From: Agarophyton chilense
Taxonomy: Eukaryota; Rhodophyta; Florideophyceae; Gracilariales; Gracilariaceae
Length of the DNA stretch: 64,000 nucleotides
Direction of reading: 5' to 3'
NCBI GenBank assembly: GCA_030374765.1
Contig: JARGXX010000073.1
Coordinates: 124,001-188,000, forward strand
The stretch's first letter is position 1, and each line of letters begins with the position of its first letter. Below the pieces are notes generated by a model that was not told the DNA's origin, made no database searches, and saw nothing but the letters and a program-made list of their open reading frames with translations. Both the position numbers and the translations under genes were made by a program. Below are positions 1-8,711 of the stretch, piece after piece.

Positions 1-256
1 AGAGACGTGTCTACTTTGAATATGAAGGACACGCCCGTTGCGCCACTTCACGACAACTCCGTCTTTTAGTGATATGGATCTTACATTACAGTTTTGAGTT
101 TGGTGCAGCTCATGACAATATCAACTTCCCAATCGCTACGCCCAACAAAGATTGTCCCACAGAGATGCTCACCATTCCGTTGTTAATACGCACAGTTATC
201 ATCATAACGCGCGTGCACCTAGAAAGAGAAAGGTCCACCAGATACACCACCGCGAA

Positions 257-2140
257 CTACATCGGTCTCAGTGATGGAACGACATCTTCTTGCCACTGCA
301 TCACACCGAGGATTAGCATGATAAGGAATAACGCAAACAACAACCCGCCTAACAGTTCTACAAACCAACTACACCAGCCCTGTTTTTGTCTATCCACCAG
401 AATATCACTTATCAGTTCATAATCTTCTCCATCGTCGCCTCTCTTCGAATAAATCGTGCCTGCACCCCCGCTCCGCCCTTCACTGTCCTCATCTAACTTC
501 AACTCACCCGTGGCATCGAACACCTCTCTGTTTAACGAAGCCACGGTACGCTTTAATTTCCTGGCTGACTGAATAATATCTTGCTCCAAACATTCTGGAG
601 TCATATTCGTTGTTGTCGTACTTGCTCGCGAAGGAGTATACATCTCGTCATTGATCGGCGTCGCGCTTTCTCCCGCAAATGTTGCAGTTTCTGAAACCCC
701 ACAATGGGTTGCGCTGCCAGGTTCCCGAAGAGCTTCCGCTTCAGATATCTGCCGCACTTCCATCGCAGGGTCTTCAACTTCCTCTTCTTCTGACGTTCGT
801 TGAGAAAACATCGACACCAGCTTCGACATCGTAGACCGCGGTGCACTGTCTTCGGATTTACTCTCCCTCTGACCACGAATGTCCGCTATATCCGAAAGGG
901 TCTGCAGTGCGCTTTGTACGATAACTTCATCGGTAGACTCCTGCCTCTCATCTGCCAAAACATCGGCACCTCGAAAAGAATTTCGAAGAATCTGTACAGT
1001 ATCGAGTGCCAAATCGGTACCGCGCACATCAAACCGACACAGGGCTGGAAGTTTCACGATGTTTTGAGCAAGCAAAACAATTGAAAGTGGCGTCGCTTCA
1101 TTGTGTGCGACTAAAAGTCTCGTGAGAGCTGGTTGTTCCGTAGAGTCTTTGAAAGCCTTTGCGAGCGTAGTTATCCCATCTCCTCCCAGTTCATTGTGTG
1201 ACACATCCAAGACGCGAAGACTGGTTGCGTGAGCCACAATATAGGCCCGAAGAGTCGGCACTGCCTCACAACTAAGTTCGTTTCCAGCCAACAATAACTC
1301 GGCCACACCATGTGAAGCTTGCGCAAGCGGTGTGAGTAACGCGTGTAAGGCTTCGATACCCATGTTGAGATCTGAAAGCGCTAGTCGGGAAAGGTTAGAT
1401 TGATTCGATAGCACGTCGGCAAGAAGCGAGGCTGCATTGGTATCCATTCTGTTATCAGAAAGGTCAAGTTCTGCAAGAGAATTTGTGACCCGTAGTGCTC
1501 TTGCCAAGGTACAAATGGCACTTGGGGATGCACCTAAAGAAGAAAGACGAAGTCTTTGAATGCGTGGTGTCTTCTCAATCAAGGCTGCCATGCGCTCGAG
1601 TCCAACGGATTCGACTCGGTTTCCATGAATATCGAGGACTCGCAAATTATTTACACATGGTTGAAGAAAGTCGCATAATAGACGCACGGACTCGGCGGCA
1701 AGTCCCGCTTCAGATAGAAACACCTTTTCCAAGTGTGGCTGTTTAGCAAGCAACGCCCTACATGCAGCAATCCCATTACTTCCCAAAGCATTGTGAGAAA
1801 GGTCAACGGAGCGTAACTGCTTACAAATGCCAATTGACGACGAGATGGCATTGAGGGATCGCAAAGCATCTTCCTGCGACAGAGAGGCGACAATATCGGA
1901 AAGAATTACGGTTTCCAAACATTTCATCTTACCGAGTGCAATCAGATGAGGCCCAGCCTGACTGACGGCAGCATCTCCCAACGCGGCGCCCGAGAGATTG
2001 ATGGTGGTGTACGGTTGTTGTGAGAGCGGCTCAAACAACTTGGCGGCCAATTTTCGAGACAGTACCTGACGGGAGGGTGGAGATAATTTAAAGGTCTTTG
2101 GAGTGGGCGACGTTGACGACATTTGATGCTGACGCGACAT
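257..2140 (-). CDS. RanGAP1-like leucine-rich-repeat protein with C-terminal membrane anchor
   Basis: Protein of 627 residues without introns. The ATG at 2138-2140 is taken as start; the frame is open upstream to 2200 but only through a TTG. About ten ribonuclease-inhibitor-type leucine-rich repeats cover residues 46-390, with units such as LRSVDLSHNALGSNG and LRVLDVSHNELGGDG. Their order and spacing resemble the RanGAP1 family, which stimulates GTP hydrolysis by Ran at the nuclear envelope. A short acidic stretch (EEEEVED, about 451-457) and a polar linker follow, then one strongly hydrophobic segment (about 590-614) and a 13-residue tail, as in a tail-anchored protein. Where plant and yeast RanGAPs have a conserved Arg (near residues 81-91) this protein reads DIVASLSQED, and the conserved Asn of the next repeat loop is also absent (FLSEAG, 141-146). 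It may be a RanGAP that lost catalysis or a related scaffold. The LRR call is secure; RanGAP kinship rests on comparison from memory. Confidence 0.8.
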   Translation of the reverse strand: MSRQHQMSSTSPTPKTFKLSPPSRQVLSRKLAAKLFEPLSQQPYTTINLSGAALGDAAVSQAGPHLIALGKMKCLETVILSDIVASLSQEDALRSLNAISSSIGICKQLRSVDLSHNALGSNGIAACRALLAKQPHLEKVFLSEAGLAAESVRLLCDFLQPCVNNLRVLDIHGNRVESVGLERMAALIEKTPRIQRLRLSSLGASPSAICTLARALRVTNSLAELDLSDNRMDTNAASLLADVLSNQSNLSRLALSDLNMGIEALHALLTPLAQASHGVAELLLAGNELSCEAVPTLRAYIVAHATSLRVLDVSHNELGGDGITTLAKAFKDSTEQPALTRLLVAHNEATPLSIVLLAQNIVKLPALCRFDVRGTDLALDTVQILRNSFRGADVLADERQESTDEVIVQSALQTLSDIADIRGQRESKSEDSAPRSTMSKLVSMFSQRTSEEEEVEDPAMEVRQISEAEALREPGSATHCGVSETATFAGESATPINDEMYTPSRASTTTTNMTPECLEQDIIQSARKLKRTVASLNREVFDATGELKLDEDSEGRSGGAGTIYSKRGDDGEDYELISDILVDRQKQGWCSWFVELLGGLLFALFLIMLILGVMQWQEDVVPSLRPM

Positions 2141-2877
2141 GATGAATGTGAGCAAAGTAATCAACGCCGCGCTGGAAGGCGTCTCGTCAATATTTCTCAA
2201 GTTATCACTCTGATGGGCTGCAGTGCTTCACGGTACGGGGAGAGGGAGGAAGCACAGAGATTTGGTCCGTGGGGCTTCGGCAGTGTTGGGCAAGTGTGAA
2301 GTGGAAGTTTCACCTTCGGACATCGGTCTTGAGAACAGTGGCGGGTGATGCATTGTGCGCAAATCGTATCACAATGAGATAAACTGCCCTTTCATGTCCG
2401 AAAAGCTACTCAACTTCTTACCATCACGGTTTGAGACATGCACGCGTAACGGCAGTCTTTTTGGACATGCGGAAACAGGTTACACGACGTAGTTTATGTA
2501 TATAAGAGATTGATCTGGCCCAATTGAATGGCAGCGAATCCGAATACGATCAATCCGATAAGAGATTCTCCACTCATGACCCAAATTCAAATCCAAACCT
2601 CAACACTTGGCCAAAGCCAATTTGTAATTCCAGTTTTTTGGAAAGCTGTCCAATTTATATTATTGAATGTCGCTGTTGGACTCCGTGATATCGCACCGGC
2701 GATGTTTTGGATATCCCCATATCCATTCCCACACACCACCACCCCATTTTCTCTCCCTAACCAATCTTCCTCCTCGTTTGTGCTTCTCCTCCTTTCTCAT
2801 TTTCCTGATCAACGGCAGCTGCTTCCTTTCCCTGCATCTGCCCACACCCTCGTCTTCACACAAATTTATAAAATCAC
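2141..2877. other. Intergenic region upstream of the RanGAP-like gene
   Basis: No convincing gene. It should hold the promoter of the minus-strand RanGAP-like gene. A TATA-like string (TATGTATATAAG, 2495-2506) lies on the plus strand, about 370 bases before the transposase remnant to the right. The tract 2715-2840 is pyrimidine-rich on the plus strand, which makes open but implausible frames. Confidence 0.5.
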
Positions 2878-3760
2878 ATGCCATTTACAAATAACATGCG
2901 CCAGCTTCCCAATGAAGCTGCCGCTGATGACGATAAAGCAATGAAAGTCGCTTTTAGGATTCTAATGGCAGCTCTGATGCCTTTAACAAGTACCAAAAGA
3001 GCGAACGGAGGCTCCAAGAAATGCAACGCTCCCAATATGACACCTGACTATGCATCACCTCACATAGACTACATGGTGAAGTACTTTTGGCCAAGAACCC
3101 TTGTTATTCTGAGCACAAATCAACGTGAACCAGACCAGGCAAAAGCGTTATTTTAGCGCCGTGTAAGAATGCCTAGGATAGTGTTTGACAATATTTGTAC
3201 AAGTGTTGTAAATTGTTCTAATTACATACTGCAAGCCGTACGTCATACGCGACCGGTACACTACGAGTATCTTCTGTGATCAAAGAAATTTGTGCTCTAC
3301 GCCAACTTGCCTAAGGTATACCTGCTGATGTTGCTGATGATCTTTTCAATGTATCCGATGCTACGGTGTCAGTCTTTCTGAAAGATTTTTCTAAGTTTTT
3401 ATGCACTGGTTCAAATCCTAGTACGTACGAAACTCCACAGCACATAATGTATAGCGCATCGAATAAAAGTTTTCAAAGAATAAGTTTCCAGGTTTTTTTA
3501 GGACGTCTGGATTGTGCGGTGTGGGATTAAAAAAATGTTGCAAAGAGCTAGACAGGATCATGATTTGGAAGGATGGAAAGCCTATTGGAAGAATGGTAGT
3601 AGTATTTTCCTTGGATTTGTGGATACGGATCTTCTCATCTAAGCTTTCCGGTTCTTTTAATAACCTTAAAATTCTAGAAGTGAGTGTAGTTTGTGAGATG
3701 CACGTTGCATCGAACAATCGAAAAGCATCGAAGGCAATATACGGCATTCATAAGCGATTA
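2878..3760 (+). pseudogene. PIF/Harbinger-type DNA transposase remnant
   Basis: Decayed transposase. The frame at 3512-3750 keeps the spaced landmarks of the PIF/Harbinger (plant transposon protein) nuclease domain: a FPG motif just before it (near 3487), paired Lys/Cys residues (KKCC), KDGKP, DLWIRIF, then LSGSFNN and LEVS, matching the family order F-P-G, K-x-C, K-x-G-K-P, L-W-I-W, F-G-x-x-G-S-x-N-D. The Asp expected after FPG is gone (TSG). An upstream open stretch (2878-3156) and the weakly similar tract 3150-3400 probably hold the N-terminal part, broken by several stops and frame changes. The long minus-strand frame at 3418-3747 is the antisense shadow. Terminal inverted repeats were not found, so element ends are unknown. 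Confidence 0.6.
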
Positions 3761-4564
3761 TTGATACTGCGCTCGATCACGATATCCCTACTTCCCAATA
3801 TGATCACTTTAACGAACAGAAGTAACATTTGCGGAAATCTTTTCTCTCTTATATTCACTATACTGAACACAAAAGCAGGAAATAGGGGTCTGCCACGGGG
3901 CGTGGCTCTTGCTAATAAGGGAGCCAGGTAGTATAGTGAGCCACACTCATGCGATAATTATGTCACGTGGTAGACCTTGATGGTTGTCTGCAGGCGCTGT
4001 GAACTATAGTGGTTTAGCAAATTACCTTAGATTTTTGTTAATTTAGTATTAGTTAGAGAAGTGCAAGAAGATAGGGAAACGCAACCCTAGTGCCCATCCC
4101 CGTGGCCACGTGGCGAGCAGCGCCACCGTAGGCCGGGTGGCTGTTGAGATATATATCCTCATCGAGCTCAGCAGCACCCATCACTATTGTAAAGACCATC
4201 ACGGCTACTTTTATCCCTTTTGGTTTCCACAGCCAACCATAAAGGTTAGCCTGGTGTCCTCATGATTTCTGGACCCGCGTACGCTTTGCATCATTGTCCA
4301 CCAACGTGGTCTTACTGAGGTCGCCGTTTCCGTTGCTCCTTTCAGTGGTTGATGCTGCAACATCTTACAAGTATCTTCAATTTCCGCCTCCTAGGGCCAG
4401 CACATCCCGCTCTCCCTAGAACCAATAGGTCTTCCATCTTTATTACAGTTTCGGTTTATACCACAACCGACAACCACTCTCAGAACGAACTCATCCTGCT
4501 TTTTTCCATGCTCGAACAGGTGCTGTGTGATACTCAACCTCTACTTCCTCATGCAAATACCACT
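3761..4564. other. Non-coding stretch with an LTR-like block
   Basis: No gene seen. From about 3930 to 4345 the sequence has the look of a retrotransposon LTR: an AT-rich run (about 4020-4065), a GC-rich run with CCACGTGGC, and a TATA-like GATATATATCC at 4147-4157. No second copy, target duplication or clean TG/CA ends were found, so a solo LTR is only a suggestion. Confidence 0.3.
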
Positions 4565-5238
4565 TTCTGAGCACGCTTTCGTTGCTTCAATCGTGTTTAT
4601 GGACAAAATGTTGAATATGAATGTTTTAATCGCAAACTCCGAGACCGCAATCCCTGAAGTCAGCATTCAGCTCCTTAAGACGCATGTCTTCTTGAAGCAT
4701 GGAATATAGCATAACTCTGTTTCCGACAAGAACCCGAAGGTCTTCTACCGCTTTTAGACTAACTTCACAGAACCACTTAACATCCGCTGCAACATTTCAA
4801 CGGCTTGCAACTTTTAGACGGTTAGGAACTCCGAAAAAAGCAGTCCAGCCACTTCTGGAAATCCTGCTTACATCCATCAAACAGTCGCCTTTTTCCTGGG
4901 ATTATGTTCTACCCACTTTGGAGTTTTAAGGTAGCTCTTATCGCCATGCGTCTATACGCTTGTTGTCATCCGAAGTCGGGTATGGATACAACCTTTACAT
5001 CTCCGTCACCCGCCGAGTGTCGCACTATCGTAAAAAGAGCCACCAGGCCATTGAATACATTTGACGCCGTAATTCGATGGCTATAAAGCTTTGGACTATT
5101 TTGTTTCCGCTTCGCCAAACAAAAAGTTTTGCACTGACCAAAACCGGCGAAAAAACGTCTTTCAATCGGGAGACCCGGTAATGTTATGAGCCGAGAAAAC
5201 CTCTTTCATTCCTTGCACATCGCCACCACGGATAAAGC
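4565..5238 (+). mobile_element. Old Gypsy (Ty3-like) fossil, integrase part, left piece
   Basis: Similarity to the integrase core and C-terminal part of Ty3/Gypsy polyproteins is spread over all three frames, so the copy is broken many times. Recognisable landmarks in order are a core-domain stretch around 4690-4800, a fibre-like stretch around 4870-5060, and the GDPVML motif that follows the integrase core near 5167. The piece stops at the Copia LTR that begins at 5239 and resumes after the other LTR at 19724. It is the oldest layer of the nest and far more decayed than either insert. Confidence 0.55.
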
Positions 5239-5499
5239 TGTTGTCCGATCTGGACGTTTGGCCCCGACGGTCCAAGATGGACGTTTGGCCACTGTTGTCC
5301 GATACGGACGTTTGGCTTCTACACTGCGCTCAATTACGAGCACTGGTACGGTGCAGCACTACATTTTTGGATTTTGGGTGACTAGAAGGCTGGAGGCCAA
5401 GTAGCTAGAACGAGTAGTACTTAAGACCAAAGCAGTGCGACACCGCAGCAGTAAAACGTCGGTAGCTTCGACGAAACAACTTCTGCATCTACAATAGGA
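5239..5499 (+). repeat. Left LTR of the first Copia element
   Basis: Direct copy of 19460-19718. It starts TGTTGTCC and, judged from the target duplication, ends in GA rather than CA. Its first 81 bases are three 27-base near-repeats, each containing GGACGTTTGGC. Confidence 0.92.
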
Positions 5500-5515
5500 G
5501 GTTATGAGCCTATCG
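5500..5515 (+). promoter_or_regulatory. Primer-binding site of the first Copia element
   Basis: GGTTATGAGCCTATCG directly follows the LTR. Its complement, CGATAGGCTCATAACC, contains a CTCATAA loop with a CAT anticodon, as in a methionine tRNA anticodon arm. This fits the internal (half-tRNA) priming known for Drosophila copia rather than priming from a tRNA 3' end. The tRNA assignment is inference. Confidence 0.6.
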
Positions 5516-5562
5516 TAACGCCAATCTGTGCTTCTCAACTATCCTTTCGATCGCTGACCAAG

Positions 5563-5981
5563 ATGGAAAACGCGCTCGTGGAGCTTTCTAAGCTACGCGT
5601 ACCTGTGCTGCAGGCTGACAACTACTTCATGTGGTCTCGCAAGATTGAACTGGTGTTGCGGGCCAAAGGTGTTTGGGGTATCATTGATGACAGTGTCCGC
5701 AATCTGAACTCCGAATCAGTAGCCGAGCAGCAGAAACATCAGGAGAAGCGCGACATTGCGCTTTCGTGCATTCTTCTTTCTGTGGGCGATTCGTGTATTG
5801 CCCCTGTTCTGGAGGAGAAGGATCCACAAGTCGTGTGGAAGACACTGCGGAAGAACTTCGAAATGGTGTCACAAGCCAGCATCGACGTTCTGCTCCACAA
5901 GTATCAGGAGATATGCATGCAACCGGGTGAATCTGTGCTAGCATACATGAGCCGTCTAGCAGAAGTCGAATCGAAGCTCGG
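5563..5981 (+). pseudogene. Copia gag, N-terminal part
   Basis: Opens with an ATG 63 bases after the LTR. It encodes a typical Copia gag start (DUF4219/UBN2-like): LQADNYFMWSRKIELVLRAK, then ALSCILLSVGD and VWKTLRKNFEM. The nested Gypsy element cuts the reading frame here; the remaining gag continues at 15758. Confidence 0.85.
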
Positions 5982-6549
5982 TGTAGTACTATACTACCAC
6001 CAATGGCTGAATGGGGAAGTAGTATGTACCGAGGGCAGCGGCGGTAGAGTCCAGCCACTGGGGTTGATAATCCACTGGGGTCTACTTGAGTCGTGGGCAC
6101 CTTTTGACCAGCGAGCGCAATGGGCGGGCGTTACCTGAGGACCCTACAGGTCGGGTGGCACTCGTAACGATGGCTTGGAAGCCCGTGTCCTCTGGAACTT
6201 TGGGGTAAGTTGAAGACGGAGGTGGTGCTTGCCTTTACTTCCTCAGTGGCCGGCTGCACTCAAGCCACTAATATAGTAGGCGAGGCGCTCAGATCCACTG
6301 GTAAACTACCCTAAAAATTAAATAAAATATCCTACTCCCTCTGGGCGCACTGCCTTACAGTGCCAGGTCCACCGGAGGTCACTGGTCTGATCTCCTGCTC
6401 CCGTGTGCATATCTCCACGTGGCCACTGGGTGGGGTTGCCAACCGCTGCTCCTGCCGTGCGCGTACTTTGGTGCTCGACCGCCGCACCACTTTGGGACTC
6501 CTCGTCCGACACTCCACATCGCTACCGTTCTTAGGCCCATTGTACTACA
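5982..6549 (-). repeat. LTR of the chromodomain Gypsy element (3' LTR of the element)
   Basis: Direct copy of 15184-15752, ending ...TGTACTACA on the plus strand. On the minus strand the purine-rich GGAGGGGAGTC (6550-6560) abuts it as polypurine tract. Contains an AT-rich run near 6315-6335. Confidence 0.93.
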
Positions 6550-6699
6550 GACTCCCCTCCTTAGATTCGGCCGTCTCGGCCGACCAACGTCCATGCGGTT
6601 GATGCAAGTGGACTTGCTTCCCCAAGGAACGCCCCTGGTAGGTCGTGTCAGCGACTTACGGCCGCGTATAGCGTCGCCCAGACTGTACCATGCTGCAGA

Positions 6700-7642
6700 G
6701 AGCGTCCCATGGCATTCCCATTGGTCACCGGTCCCTTTAGCGCGCACGCGGAGGTTTCTCTGCCACGGGGCTACGTGCCGTGCGTGCGGATCCAATGGGC
6801 AGTTGCATCTATCCGTCCGATCGGGCGCGTGGTGCCCATGACCAATTGGTACCTTCTTCCTGGGGCCGCGTACCGCCGGATCCCGTCGGTCGCTTTCATT
6901 CGTCCAGCCGCGTTCCCTCACAATTGGTCTTCCTTTCAGCGCGTCTTTTGGGCCGTGATGACGGCAAGACCTATGGCGCGAAGCCTCTGTTGGCTACTCC
7001 CGTGGACGTTCCCTGCCGCGACATCGCGGATTGCTATCCTCCGGCCATCGGGTTCGACGTCGCTTGCCTCAGGCCTCAGATCTTCGGGGCCCCTGTGGTG
7101 CCTGAACCAGCGTCCTCATGGACGCCCTACATGGAACCTCCGACGGTCGGGCTTCACGAGTCGTTCAACAGTCCACCGGCCGCTGGTACTGATCCCGGAA
7201 CGTCCTTTGCGGTCACCGTTGCTGCTACTCCCTCGGTCGCTCCTGTGATTCCTCGCGCGCATGTTTTCCCTATGGCCGTAACGCAAGCATACGACGAGCT
7301 CGTCGCCGCTTGCCGTGCCGTCGGGGCCACCGAGGCCATTGAAGTTGTCGAGGTCTCGAAGGCCGCGCAATCGTAGGTGCGTTGGGCGTCGCGGTAGATT
7401 CCCTCGTGGGTAAGAACCAAAAGGTCAAAAAGGCATTGGCGTCCATCCTGGAGGAGAACGCAAAGGTTCTCTCGAACTCCGTAGCGGCCCATGTGGATAA
7501 CCGTTTCGGACTGAGCCTTACGGACACCGAGAACTTCTCGGCCAACTCGACCGCCTCGGGTCACAGCCCCCTCTACAAACGCTCCCGCATGGGTCCTTCC
7601 AGTGGTCCGTCGTCCTTTTGGGCTAGCACGAATGTCCAATAA
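6700..7642 (+). pseudogene. Antisense coding tract in the 3' region of the Gypsy element
   Basis: Lies between the end of pol and the LTR, on the strand opposite to gag-pol. It reads as protein over about 280 codons, is Pro/Ala-rich in its middle, and has an amphipathic helical C-terminal part (KKALASILEENAKVL) ending in a basic KRSR patch. The stop codon overlaps AATAAA (7638-7643), a possible polyadenylation signal. It is broken about once. I do not recognise the product. Antisense ORFs between pol and LTR are known in the plant Tat/Retand Gypsy lineage; no kinship to those is claimed. A diverged match to the same region of another element in this window (43496-44230, minus) argues that it is a real part of the lineage. 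Confidence 0.5.
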
Positions 7643-8073
7643 AGGGTTTCCCAGGGGTCTAGCTCCTTCTTTCCAATGTCCTGGTAGGTCAATTTCTGTT
7701 TGACGTGGCCATGTTCGACCTTCTAGCCTTGGCGCTGCGCTGCCGTCCGGCGGTTCTCCCTCTGCAGGGTCCATCCCGGAGGTCTGTGAGGTCACCTGCC
7801 CTATTGAGCGTGGTCAGGGCGCGTTTCCTTGGGCCATCGGTGGGGACTGGGTGAGTTCCCGCGGAGAAGTCCGTCCGTTGGGCCCTAGCACTACAATCGA
7901 TTCCCGTGGTCCCTCCTTCGGGAGGTCTAACCGTAGGTCCAATAGGTTGGTTTGCGCTCGTCAGACCCGTGGAGGCTTCGTCCTACCACCCTCATCCGTT
8001 GGTCGGGAACCGCCGTCTTCTTCGCGACGCACCACACCGGCCAAGCGGGGAAGGAACAGCGAGCGGTGCCCGT

Positions 8074-8182
8074 GGCGGCGGTTTGCTCGGTGCGCCGTGG
8101 CACGCGCAGATGCCTATTGGTGGGAGGCAGATCGCGTGTCGCGCGTCCAAAACCTGTGGTCCGGGACGCTCCCCTTCTTAGG
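8074..8182 (+). repeat. Imperfect direct repeat, copy 1, in the Gypsy 3' region
   Basis: Roughly 105 bases similar to 8609-8711: GGCGGCGGTT, a CCTATTGG core, then CTCCCCTTCTTAGG against CTCCCCTCCTTAAGG. It is a degenerate duplicate of the sequence spanning the end of pol. Confidence 0.6.
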
Positions 8183-8608
8183 ACAGATGAACAGCGCTGC
8201 AGAATAAAGTCCGAAGGGCGTGTTACAGAGGCAGAGGCATTGCCGCAAGCGGGAACCAGCCGGCGGTTGATCAAATAAAGTAACTGACCAATTTTTTGAG
8301 AAAATCGAATGCCCGCTGGCAGTGTGATGGCGCGCTCTTCAGAATATCGCCTCCAGTGGGTCAGAAATGGCCTTTTGAGGAGAGTCCAAACCCGGTGTCC
8401 GTTGGTCTCTGCGCGGCTTAGTTTCGGGGATGCGGCCGTTTTTTGTTTTGGGCCGAAATCCGGGGTTGCACGGCCTCTCAAAAAATTGAGGCAATTCCGA
8501 CGTCTGATGTTTTGAGTGCCGCGCGCCCCGGGAAGCCTCACGCGCGATCATCCTGAAGGTGTTTTCCAAAGGCGGCTACACCAATTCCATTGGTCTTACA
8601 CATATGAG

Positions 8609-8711
8609 GGCGGCGGTTCGCTCGGCGGGCCGTGCAGCTGCCTATTGGCGGGAGGCGGAACGCGGGGTGCGTGTGACGAACCTATGGCTAGGAATCCTCC
8701 CCTCCTTAAGG
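8609..8711 (+). repeat. Imperfect direct repeat, copy 2, spanning the end of Gypsy pol
   Basis: Partner of 8074-8182. It overlaps the C-terminal end of pol on the minus strand and the sequence just after it. The two copies are about 540 bases apart. Confidence 0.6.

Noticed and set aside
257-2140. Immune receptor of the NLR type
   Set aside because: There is no nucleotide-binding domain, and repeat order fits RanGAP better.
3395-3430. Possible tRNA T-arm (GGTTCAAATCC)
   Set aside because: The flanking stem does not pair and no D-arm or anticodon arm precedes it.
3418-3747. 109-codon minus-strand frame with protein-like look
   Set aside because: It is the antisense of the PIF/Harbinger transposase stretch, whose plus-strand motifs (FPG, KDGKP, DLWI) are specific.
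5239-5319. CRISPR-like short regular repeats
   Set aside because: Three 27-base units without distinct spacers, inside an LTR and present again in the other LTR.
6318-6517. Frames duplicated at 15521-15720
   Set aside because: They are LTR sequence of the Gypsy element on both sides.
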